Assembly: GCA_900770225.1 (NCBI GenBank)
Contig: CAAGJU010000310.1
Coordinates: forward strand, 1-26,270
Reading direction: 5' to 3'
DNA length: 26,270 nucleotides
From: Lachnospiraceae bacterium
GTDB taxonomy: Bacteria; Bacillota; Clostridia; Lachnospirales; Lachnospiraceae
The position numbers and the translations under genes were made by a program. Below are positions 7,432 to 13,705 of this stretch, piece after piece. Each line of letters starts with the position of its first letter. Position 1 is the first letter of the stretch. The notes under the pieces are model-generated. The model saw only the letters and a list, made by a program, of their open reading frames with translations. It was not told the DNA's origin and searched no databases.

Positions 7432-9192
7432 TCAGAAGATACCGATCTGCCGCAGTTTGACGCACTCCTCTTCCGTGAAGAGCTCCTTGATTGTCAGGCC
7501 GCTGTTCTGCAGGATCCTGCCGTAATTCTGTGCTTCCTGCATATCTCGGTTGCCCACAATGTCTCCGTTGACAAATACTGCAAGATGACATTCTTCGACC
7601 GGATGATCTCCGAGAAGTTTCTTCACAGCTTCGACGGTAAGATCCCGGTTCCTGTCATCAGACACCATCAGAAGTCCCTCTTCATTGTAGATCCAGTCAG
7701 CCGTAAAATCCCCGGGATCGACATCACTGCCCGCTGCTTCACGATTCTGTACGGACTCATCCGTCCCAGCTGTCGCATCTGTTGTCTTGTCGGCGGCTTT
7801 TGCCTGACCCATCTCATCGGTTCCCGAATCGACGTTCATTTTCCAATCTGCCTGACTTGTCTCTGAAATCGTATTTTTTATCGCCCGTGTATTCACGGCC
7901 ACATTATTAGTTGTCGCTTCAACCGCTCCCTTATCCGTCTCCGCTTTTGTCGCTTCATATGTATAGGCCACTGTTTCTTCTTTTGTGAATACATATTCCC
8001 GCATCCGCTCAAGCGCTTCCATGAGCCTTGCCTTCGGCAGCGCCAGATTGACCCGGATGTGGCACTCTCCGCCGAATGCCCGGCCGGTCTGCCAGCCGAC
8101 ACCCACATTCCATCCCGCACGCAGAACCTGATCGATCGTTCTTCCGGTCCTCCGGCAGAAATCGGTGCAGTCCAGAAACAGCATATAGGTTCCTTCAGGC
8201 ATCGAGACATCAACGCCCTTGAAATTTTCCTGCATGAAATCAACCGCCGTGCGGCAGTTGTCCTCCAGGACGCTTCTGAGCTCATCAGTCCATTCCTGTC
8301 CTTCACTGCTGTACGCCGCGATCAGCGCATGCTCGCTGAACACATTCATTTCATTGTAGTGCGTGTTTTCTGAAAAGCGTGTGATCTTTTCATTCAGCGC
8401 CTGATTGTAGATGATATGATAGCTTCCGATAAGCCCTGCCAGATTAAAGGTCTTGCTCGGCGCATACGCCGCGAGGACATGTTCACGCGCCCAGTCGCTG
8501 ACCATCTGGGTCGGAACGTGAGGATGCCCGGCATACGTCAGATCCGACCAGATCTCATCACTGATCACCAGGCAGTCATTTCTCTGAAACACATCCATTG
8601 CTTTTTCAATTTCTTCTCTGGTCCACACCCTGCCGCACGGATTATGCGGTGAACAGAAAATCGCAAGCCGGACATGATTTTTCCGGATCTGCCTCTCCAT
8701 ATCTTCATAGTCCATGCGCCAGATTCCGTGCTCATCCTTCTTCAGATCACTGTACACCGGCCGCCGGCCCTTGCCGATGATGTCACCGATGAAGCCAACA
8801 TAATATGGCCGATGCAGAAAAATTTTGTCGCCGGGCTGCGTCAGCACATCGATCGCGCTTGAGATAAATCCGTGCACGCCGTTTTCGTATCCGATATTTT
8901 TTCTGGAGAGACCCGTCACATGGTTCCGCTCCTCCTGCCACCGGATGATGGAATCGTAGTACGCATCCTTTGGCTGAAAATATCCGAACAGCGGATGCTG
9001 CGCTCTTCTGATGATGGCTTCCGTGATCGCCGGACAGGTCTTAAAGTTCATATCCGCCACCCACATCGGGATAAAATCAAATCCCTCCATCGGCGCACCG
9101 GGTTCAAAGCCCCAGACGCGCTTTCCGGCAGCATCTACCGCTGTTGCGTCCATTCCCTGTCTGTCAATAATTGATGTAAAGTCGTACTTCAT
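7432..9192 (-). CDS. MalY/PatB-family PLP aminotransferase/C-S lyase with a novel C-terminal extension
   Basis: A 586-residue fold-type I PLP enzyme. Residues 1 to about 400 match MalY/PatB cystathionine beta-lyase-like proteins: PMWVADMNFKTCPAI (about 42-56), the cofactor-binding CSPHNPCGRVW (about 180-190), SDEIWSDL (211-218), the Schiff-base lysine Lys247 in YAPSKTFNLAG, and CHIRVNLALP near the end. Members cleave cystathionine or cysteine conjugates and can have regulatory roles; the substrate here is unknown. Family members normally stop near residue 390-400. Here about 90 low-complexity residues rich in Ala, Thr, Asp and Glu (about 405-495) lead to a compact C-terminal domain (about 497-586) that I do not recognise. 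Start ATG at 9192 has GAGGAG 4 nt upstream; an in-frame upstream extension lacks family similarity. Confidence 0.9.
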   Translation of the reverse strand: MKYDFTSIIDRQGMDATAVDAAGKRVWGFEPGAPMEGFDFIPMWVADMNFKTCPAITEAIIRRAQHPLFGYFQPKDAYYDSIIRWQEERNHVTGLSRKNIGYENGVHGFISSAIDVLTQPGDKIFLHRPYYVGFIGDIIGKGRRPVYSDLKKDEHGIWRMDYEDMERQIRKNHVRLAIFCSPHNPCGRVWTREEIEKAMDVFQRNDCLVISDEIWSDLTYAGHPHVPTQMVSDWAREHVLAAYAPSKTFNLAGLIGSYHIIYNQALNEKITRFSENTHYNEMNVFSEHALIAAYSSEGQEWTDELRSVLEDNCRTAVDFMQENFKGVDVSMPEGTYMLFLDCTDFCRRTGRTIDQVLRAGWNVGVGWQTGRAFGGECHIRVNLALPKARLMEALERMREYVFTKEETVAYTYEATKAETDKGAVEATTNNVAVNTRAIKNTISETSQADWKMNVDSGTDEMGQAKAADKTTDATAGTDESVQNREAAGSDVDPGDFTADWIYNEEGLLMVSDDRNRDLTVEAVKKLLGDHPVEECHLAVFVNGDIVGNRDMQEAQNYGRILQNSGLTIKELFTEEECVKLRQIGIF

Positions 9193-9244
9193 TTCTTCTC
9201 CTCTAAAGAGTTTGTAACTTCTCGCTATTGAAAAATGTTCATAT

Positions 9245-9261
9245 GCCCGACTCCGTCGGGC
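9245..9261. repeat. Solo 17-nt hairpin related to the intergenic element family
   Basis: GCCCGAC-TCC-GTCGGGC is a perfect 7-3-7 hairpin in the leader of the aminotransferase gene. The same stem with loop TTC occurs at 4174-4190 inside element A, and 7-3-7 hairpins with TAC or TTC loops are the building blocks of that family. It may be a minimal or decayed copy. It lies about 53 nt upstream of the start codon. Confidence 0.6.
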
Positions 9262-9291
9262 CATCGTTTCATAACCAGCCTCATTTCTTTG

Positions 9292-9320
9292 ATTATAACG
9301 TTATTTTCTTATACTTGCGA
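9292..9320 (-). promoter_or_regulatory. Probable promoter of the MalY-like gene
   Basis: A perfect TATAAT (complement of 9292-9297) is preceded after 17 nt by TCGCAA (complement of 9315-9320), a poor -35 match. The -10 box is convincing. The weak -35 suggests low basal activity or activator dependence. The transcript would carry the 9245-9261 hairpin in a leader of about 95 nt. Confidence 0.55.
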
Positions 9321-9397
9321 TAATGACATTCAGTTGGTTGCGACACCATTCTCAACTTTTACACTTCTTGCTTCTGTTCGTCTGTTTTAAAACATTT

Positions 9398-9433
9398 AAA
9401 AAACACCATTCCGATTTTGGATCCGGAATGGTG
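9398..9433 (-). terminator. Rho-independent terminator of the response-regulator gene
   Basis: Read on the minus strand, CACCATTCCG and CGGAATGGTG (9404-9413 and 9424-9433) form a perfect 10-bp stem with a 10-nt loop, followed directly by six T (complement of 9398-9403). It lies about 95 nt beyond the response-regulator stop. It should separate that transcript from the MalY-like gene, making the regulator monocistronic. Confidence 0.92.
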
Positions 9434-9528
9434 CAAAAATATTTTCGTCGTAATCGGACACTCAAACACAGCAATATCAGCGTTCCTGAGACTATGCCCG
9501 GCAGAACAGGATACCCTGCATTTACGGG

Positions 9529-10218
9529 TTATTTCTCGTCTGGAGTGGGTTCGAACTTGTACCCCATACCCCAGATTGTCTTGATGTACTCGCCCTTGCT
9601 CCCCATCTTGCTGCGGAGTTTCTTGACATGGGTATCGATCGTCCTGGCATCGCCAAAATAATCATAATTCCAGACATTGTTCAGTATTTTTTCACGGGAC
9701 AGAGCAATGCCCTGGTTCTCCATAAAATACGTGAGCAGCTCAAATTCCTTGAAAGAGAGGTCCATCGGCTTGCCGTCTACGGAAGCCATGTGCGCCGAGC
9801 GGTCGATCACGATGCCGCCGGCTTCCAGACGATCATTGTCATTGATCTTGTTCGTGCGGCGCAGGATTGCCTCTACTCTGGCAACGAGGATCTTCGGGCT
9901 GAACGGTTTGGAGATATACTCATCCACGCCGAGGTCAAAGCCGAGCAGTTCATCCCGCTCATCGCCTCTGGCTGTCAGCATGATGATCGGCACCTTGGAA
10001 TCCTTGCGGATCTCACGGCAGACTTCCCAGCCGTCCATTTTTGGCATCATGACATCAAGAATGATCAGTGCAATATCCTTATTCTCGTAGAACTTATTCA
10101 GCGCGTCTTCTCCGTCCTCAGCCTCAATGACATTAAAGTCATCACGCGTGAGGAAATCTTTGACCAGCTTACGCATGCGCGCCTCATCATCAACGACCAT
10201 AACCTTCAGCTTGTCCAT
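9529..10218 (-). CDS. OmpR/PhoB-family response regulator
   Basis: A 229-residue two-component transcription factor. The receiver domain (about 1-118) has the acidic pocket Asp10-Asp11, phospho-acceptor Asp55 in LIILDVMMPKMDG, Thr82 in MLTARGD and Lys104 in YISKPF. The winged-helix DNA-binding domain (about 130-225) contains LSFKEFELLTYFMENQG, SREKILNNVW and the recognition-helix region RTIDTHVKKLRSKMG. All phosphorelay residues are present. Start ATG at 10218 has GGGGAG 7 nt upstream. It has its own promoter (10279-10307) and terminator (9398-9433), with no kinase gene next to it. The orphan kinase at 143-1627, of a class that usually partners OmpR-type regulators, is a candidate partner. 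Confidence 0.96.
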   Translation of the reverse strand: MDKLKVMVVDDEARMRKLVKDFLTRDDFNVIEAEDGEDALNKFYENKDIALIILDVMMPKMDGWEVCREIRKDSKVPIIMLTARGDERDELLGFDLGVDEYISKPFSPKILVARVEAILRRTNKINDNDRLEAGGIVIDRSAHMASVDGKPMDLSFKEFELLTYFMENQGIALSREKILNNVWNYDYFGDARTIDTHVKKLRSKMGSKGEYIKTIWGMGYKFEPTPDEK

Positions 10219-10238
10219 AATATCTCCCCGATTACTTC

Positions 10239-10254
10239 TGAAATTCGAATTTCA
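10239..10254. promoter_or_regulatory. 16-bp perfect palindrome in the response-regulator leader
   Basis: TGAAATTCGAATTTCA is a perfect palindrome between the putative start of transcription and the ribosome site of the response-regulator gene. Its position would suit a repressor or autoregulation site. OmpR-type proteins usually bind direct repeats rather than palindromes, so another dimeric regulator is possible. Confidence 0.4.
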
Positions 10255-10278
10255 TTAAAATTAAACTCTTTTCTCAGA

Positions 10279-10307
10279 ATTGTACCTTTGGAGCGGAGCA
10301 ATTTCAA
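10279..10307 (-). promoter_or_regulatory. Promoter of the response-regulator gene
   Basis: TTGAAA (complement of 10302-10307), a 17-nt spacer and TACAAT (complement of 10279-10284) make a strong sigma-A-type promoter about 60 nt upstream of the start codon. Confidence 0.8.
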
Positions 10308-10337
10308 GTCCATTCATCGGACATAGAATGTCCAGAG

Positions 10338-10401
10338 ATACAGAGGTCTCCACCCGCAACCACCGGCGTCTGCGGATGGTTACGGGTGGAGACCTCTGTA
10401 T
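10338..10401. terminator. 64-nt hairpin downstream of the urease operon (possible terminator)
   Basis: Perfect 19-bp arms at 10338-10356 (beginning ATACAGAGG) and 10383-10401 (ending CCTCTGTAT) flank a 26-nt centre that can itself pair through AACCA/TGGTT. It starts about 40 nt after the ureD stop. No T-run follows on either strand, so it is not a classical terminator. It could still block 3' exonucleases or be a small palindromic repeat. A second small hairpin GGACAT-AGA-ATGTCC follows at 10319-10333. Confidence 0.5.
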
Positions 10402-10442
10402 TCTGAATTATTATGGCAAACTGCAACGTGTTAACCGTAAAT

Positions 10443-11282
10443 TCAGGCATTCTTCCGCAGATCAAAATGCGGATACCCGAGTATTTTCTCCCGATAATAG
10501 CCGGTCAAGGATCGCACCACCCTGCGGTTTTCTTCGATATTCTTTCCCAGAACGCGAAGTACGATGCCATCACGGTCGAGCAGGGACAGGCCAAAGCGGA
10601 CGTCTGCAGATGCTGCAAATTCCTGATGCAGAAAGCTTCTCAGTTCTTCCAGCATACCCTCGTCCGCATGCTCATCGATGACCACGGCGGAATTATAGTT
10701 CAGATTGCCCTCAAAACACCCGATCTCCTGCATCCGCTCTTCCTGCGGATTGACAAGCATAAAATCATGGAACAGCAGTCTTCCCTCCATCCGGATATCC
10801 GTCTTCAGTCCGATGTCCCGGTACTGAAAAGGTGCCTCATCCGCAGACCATCCCGCGGTCAGACCATCGGTCATGATCAGCCGTGATCCCGCTGCCATGT
10901 CGATCTCCGTGTTCTGGCGGAATCGCGCACGGGCATATGGAATCGTCTCATCAATGTAATACTCCAGAAAAGAATCCTTCCCGATCTCCACCCGGTTATT
11001 CTGACTTGTCAGTCTGCCATTGTCGCATTTGTAGATGTAATTCGGCGTCTGCGTGGTCACGATGGCATGACACTGTTCGTCCAGAGAGATTTCCTGAAGA
11101 TAGCTTTCCCCTTCCGTGAAGCCGCCGCCGGTGCTGATCAGAAAATAATATGGCACTTCGCCGACAATCGGAATATTGGCGGAAATTCTGGAATTTCCCC
11201 TGCGGTAGGCAGTACGGGCTATGGTTCGACCGTTCCGGTTCGTAAAACCGAGTCGGATTTCGCCGTCAAATTGATTTTTCAT
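10443..11282 (-). CDS. ureD: Urease accessory protein UreD (UreH)
   Basis: A 279-residue urease chaperone. UreD binds apo-urease and, with UreF and UreG, forms the platform through which nickel reaches the active site. Family features are GFTNRNGRTIARTAYR (about 12-27), GEVPYYFLISTGGGFTEGE (about 41-59), the TTQTPNYIYKC-like segment (about 75-85) and DEAPFQYRDIG. It is close to the usual length of about 270-290. It is the last gene of the urease operon, the position also found in streptococcal ureIABCEFGD clusters. GAGGAG lies 8 nt before the ATG. The ATG overlaps the stop of a small upstream reading frame (ATGA), so translation may be coupled to that frame. Confidence 0.93.
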   Translation of the reverse strand: MKNQFDGEIRLGFTNRNGRTIARTAYRRGNSRISANIPIVGEVPYYFLISTGGGFTEGESYLQEISLDEQCHAIVTTQTPNYIYKCDNGRLTSQNNRVEIGKDSFLEYYIDETIPYARARFRQNTEIDMAAGSRLIMTDGLTAGWSADEAPFQYRDIGLKTDIRMEGRLLFHDFMLVNPQEERMQEIGCFEGNLNYNSAVVIDEHADEGMLEELRSFLHQEFAASADVRFGLSLLDRDGIVLRVLGKNIEENRRVVRSLTGYYREKILGYPHFDLRKNA

Positions 11283-11461
11283 GCATGCTTCTCCTCAGAA
11301 CGTTGATCCATCGTACGGAAATTCATTCCCGGCGTCCCGATGCCTGGAAAATCCATTCCGGCAATCTGTCGCACGGGAATACATTCACGACGATCCGTCG
11401 CACGCAAATTCAGTTCCAGCGTCACGTCGCCTGGAAAGTCCATTCCGGCGATCTGTCGCAC
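11279..11461 (-). CDS. Possible 60-residue small ORF between ureG and ureD, built from a tandem repeat
   Basis: A GTG-initiated frame begins 7 nt after the ureG stop, with GGAGG 11 nt upstream inside the ureG tail, and its TGA overlaps the ureD start as ATGA. The product consists of two 29-residue repeats, each beginning VRQIAGMDFPG; the underlying DNA repeats with an 87-bp period, a multiple of three. In the first 33 bp the two units differ at two bases, both synonymous; later differences change residues. No similarity to a known protein, membrane segment or signal peptide is visible. It may be a genuine small protein, a translated leader that couples ureG to ureD, or a tandem repeat that is open by chance. 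Confidence 0.35.
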   Translation of the reverse strand: MRQIAGMDFPGDVTLELNLRATDRRECIPVRQIAGMDFPGIGTPGMNFRTMDQRSEEKHA

Positions 11462-11470
11462 GGAAAGTCA
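11305..11470. repeat. Tandem repeat, two units of 87 bp, between ureG and ureD
   Basis: Unit 1 (11305-11391) and unit 2 (11392-11470, incomplete) share GATCC-TCG-ACG, CCTGGAAA-TCCATTCCGGC and ATCTGTCGCACGG blocks with scattered substitutions. The array reaches the end of ureG and lies almost wholly in the ureG-ureD gap. It is one of four degenerate tandem arrays in intergenic gaps of this window. Confidence 0.75.
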
Positions 11471-12088
11471 GTCCTCCAGATCCTCCAGCAGGCAGTCTTT
11501 TTTCAGCCATTTCACCACATCTTCAAGTCCCTCATCCGTCTTCAAATTGGTAAAAACAAAGGTTCCGTCTCCGCGGAATTTCCGTGACGTCTCCCGCATA
11601 TTTTCCAGATTTGCTCCCACGTAGGGTGCGAGGTCGATCTTGTTGATGATGAACAGATCCGACTTAATCATGCCCTGGCCTGCCTTCGCCGGGATCTTCT
11701 CGCCTTCCGCACAGTCTATGATGTAGATGGAAAAATCAACGAGCTCGGGACTGAAGGTCGCCGCAAGGTTATCACCACCGCTCTCGATAAACATCAGATC
11801 AAGCGTGTGATTGAACCGCTTCTCCAGTTTATCCACAGCTGCGAGGTTCATGGAGGCATCCTCACGAATCGCCGTGTGAGGACATCCGCCGGTCTCTACG
11901 CCGATGATTCTGTCCGCATCCAGTACGGAATGGGAAACCATATATTCTGCATCCCACTTCGTATAGATATCATTGGTAATCACTGCCATGCTGTATTCAT
12001 CCTTCAGCCGTCTGGTCAGCCTCTCGATCAGCTGTGTTTTTCCCGATCCGACCGGACCTCCGACACCGATTCTTACTGCCCTTTTCAT
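11468..12088 (-). CDS. ureG: Urease accessory GTPase UreG
   Basis: A 206-residue SIMIBI-class GTPase that carries nickel and powers its insertion into urease. The P-loop is GVGGPVGSGKT (about 8-18). The conserved VETGGCPHTAIREDASMN segment (about 66-83) includes the Cys-Pro-His nickel site through which UreG dimerises. FIESGGDNLAATFSPEL and the guanine-specificity motif NKIDLAPYVGA (about 151-161) are present. Length is standard. The N-terminal His-rich tail of some UreG proteins is absent; the His-rich store here is on UreE. Start ATG at 12088 has an AAAGGA site 10-12 nt upstream. It is separated from ureF by a 217-bp gap of tandem repeats. Confidence 0.97.
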   Translation of the reverse strand: MKRAVRIGVGGPVGSGKTQLIERLTRRLKDEYSMAVITNDIYTKWDAEYMVSHSVLDADRIIGVETGGCPHTAIREDASMNLAAVDKLEKRFNHTLDLMFIESGGDNLAATFSPELVDFSIYIIDCAEGEKIPAKAGQGMIKSDLFIINKIDLAPYVGANLENMRETSRKFRGDGTFVFTNLKTDEGLEDVVKWLKKDCLLEDLED

Positions 12089-12106
12089 GATTCGTCATCC
12101 TTTCTC

Positions 12107-12283
12107 TGCCGTGCCTGTGAATCGCATTTATGTAAAATATCCGCCGCACGGAATACATGAAGCTGTGCTATCCTGCCGCGTCTGTGAACCGCTTTTATAT
12201 AAAAACTATCCGTCACCCGGAATACATGAAGCTGCGCTATCACGCCGGTATCTGTGTAACGCTTTTATATAAAATCATCCGGG
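12107..12283. repeat. Tandem repeat, two and a half units of about 67-70 bp, between ureF and ureG
   Basis: The motif CTGTGAA-CGC-TTTAT-TAAAA followed by CCG-C-CGGAATACATGAAGCTG-GCTATC occurs at about 12107-12173 and 12174-12242, with a truncated third unit at 12243-12283. The units differ by substitutions and small indels. The array occupies most of the 217-bp ureF-ureG gap and ends just before the ureG ribosome site. I see no open frame running through it. Confidence 0.8.
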
Positions 12284-12305
12284 GCATGTCATGACCTGAA
12301 CATTC

Positions 12306-12998
12306 TTACGACATAAACAATCTGGCCTCCTGCGTCTCATGGCCGATCTGTGCCAGCTCGAGACCGGGAAGATTTGCCCCGAGGTATTCCTCATCCAGAT
12401 TCTCTGTCCGGTCGTAAAGATCGATGATCAGGAGCATGACATCATGCAGGATCACCTGCCCCTCCCGCTGCCCGAGGGGTACGGCACGCACGGCGTTCTG
12501 CACCAGTGTAGACGCGACACTGTAGCCATACAGCTCAAAGGCTTCCCGCACGTCGAGTCCCTTCTCATGGGCAAAAATTGAAAAAACAATGGCAGGACTG
12601 CCGAAATATTCGTCCGCTTCCATTCTCTCCGCATAGCGATTCAGAGCAGGGAAACTGTCTCCGTAGATCTTCCGAATCAGGGTTGCCATCTGCACCGCAA
12701 TCATCCGGCTGCCCTCACGGGTCTCCCGGGCTGCCACTGACCGGTTGATGATGTCATCATATCTCAGGAGTGCATCCTCACGTCCCTCTCTCAGCGCCCG
12801 CATACTTAGGATGACCAGAAGTCCTTCTCCGTACCGGTACTGAGAACGGTAGTAATTTTCGAGCCACTCCCGGAATTGCGGTGCCTTGCGGATCACCCGT
12901 CTTGACAGGTAATTTTCCATACCGAAGGAGTGATTGAACGTGCCGATCGGGAAGGTCGAATCACAGATCTGAAACGCCTCCAGCAGTTCTTTTCTCAT
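12306..12998 (-). CDS. ureF: Urease accessory protein UreF
   Basis: A 230-residue all-helical chaperone that acts as the GTPase-activating and fidelity factor within the UreD-UreF-UreG complex. Family features are QICDSTFPIGTFNHSFGMENYL near the N-terminus (about 10-31), YRYGEGLL, GSPAIVFSIFAHEKGLD (about 132-148) and the helix ending VRAVPLGQREGQ (about 168-179). Length is normal. The ATG at 12998 overlaps the ureE stop by four bases (ATGA), with GGAG in the ureE tail, so the two are translationally coupled. The C-terminus is intact. Confidence 0.95.
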   Translation of the reverse strand: MRKELLEAFQICDSTFPIGTFNHSFGMENYLSRRVIRKAPQFREWLENYYRSQYRYGEGLLVILSMRALREGREDALLRYDDIINRSVAARETREGSRMIAVQMATLIRKIYGDSFPALNRYAERMEADEYFGSPAIVFSIFAHEKGLDVREAFELYGYSVASTLVQNAVRAVPLGQREGQVILHDVMLLIIDLYDRTENLDEEYLGANLPGLELAQIGHETQEARLFMS

Positions 12999-13489
12999 TG
13001 TGAATGATGCTCCTCTGCATGGTGCGTATGCGTATGCGCACCCGGTGTCAGATTCGCATACTTCATGGGCTCGTCCAGCTGTACCTTCTCCACGGTGAAC
13101 GCCGTTCCGTTTTCCTTCAGCGTTTTCAGAACCACAGGATCCATCAGCAGCGTTATTTTTCCGTCATGTATCTGCACCGGTTTGTGAAGGTTCCCGAGCA
13201 TGTGCGCTGTTTTTCCCATTTCATCCATATCGGAGGGAGCGATCACGATCACCTCATCCGGAATGACACTGAGAACAAGCAGTTTTCCCGGGGCAAGCAC
13301 GAAGGCCGAACCGTTCTCAAGCTTCTGCGATCCGTCCTCCAGACGAATACCGTAGTCACGCCCGTGATCCGAGGTCACGCGCAGAATTGATTTCAGAAGA
13401 TCATCGCTCTTTACCATGGCAGTTTCCACGTGCCATGATGTCAGATCCGGAATATCCCGGATATTTCCGTAAATCTCAGTCAAAATCAT
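12995..13489 (-). CDS. ureE: Urease nickel metallochaperone UreE
   Basis: A 164-residue nickel-binding chaperone that delivers Ni2+ to UreG. The N-terminal peptide-binding domain is followed by the metal-binding domain with the conserved His96 in AHMLGNLH. The C-terminal tail GAHTHTHHAEEHHSQ carries six histidines (152, 154, 156, 157, 161, 162) that can store extra nickel. Start ATG at 13489 gives the usual MILTEIYGNI opening. Its ribosome site is weak: GGAG lies about 12 nt upstream, the other side of which is the palindromic element at 13511-13683. This is the first accessory gene after the structural genes, 216 bp from ureC. Confidence 0.95.
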   Translation of the reverse strand: MILTEIYGNIRDIPDLTSWHVETAMVKSDDLLKSILRVTSDHGRDYGIRLEDGSQKLENGSAFVLAPGKLLVLSVIPDEVIVIAPSDMDEMGKTAHMLGNLHKPVQIHDGKITLLMDPVVLKTLKENGTAFTVEKVQLDEPMKYANLTPGAHTHTHHAEEHHSQ

Positions 13490-13510
13490 ATGATTTCATT
13501 GCTCCATTCA

Positions 13511-13683
13511 CTGATCGGGATAAAACACACTCCGCGGGTTTTATCCCGTGATCGCGGCATTCGCCTCGCCTCATCACATGCATTTGCAGGTGTGAGGATG
13601 CGGCCGACTGCCCGCGTATACAGAGATCGGTCCGGCTGTCTTCGCAGACAATCCGGACCGCTCCTGCCGGCATTAACCGCCGG
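13511..13683. repeat. Multi-hairpin intergenic element, copy U, between ureC and ureE
   Basis: Four hairpins in the 216-bp ureC-ureE gap. CGGGATAAAAC (13516-13526) pairs with GTTTTATCCCG (13538-13548). CCTCA/TGAGG with inner CAC/GTG and TGCA/TGCA occupies 13569-13597. GGTCCGG/CCGGACC with inner TGTCT/AGACA occupies 13629-13659. CCGGC/GCCGG occupies 13667-13683. The second hairpin is closed by CGCGG (13553-13557) with CCGCG (13612-13616). Its flanks, ATCGCGGCATTCGCC (13551-13565) and ACTGCCCGCGTATA (13607-13620), match element A at 4192-4206 and 4243-4256 almost exactly, while the hairpin between differs. It would be transcribed in the urease mRNA. Confidence 0.82.
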
Positions 13684-13705
13684 AATATCTTCCACATTTC
13701 CGTGT

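Noticed and set aside
13476..13697. Minus-strand small frames through the ureC-ureE gap
   Set aside because: They are made of the palindromic element and overlap the ureE start in another frame.
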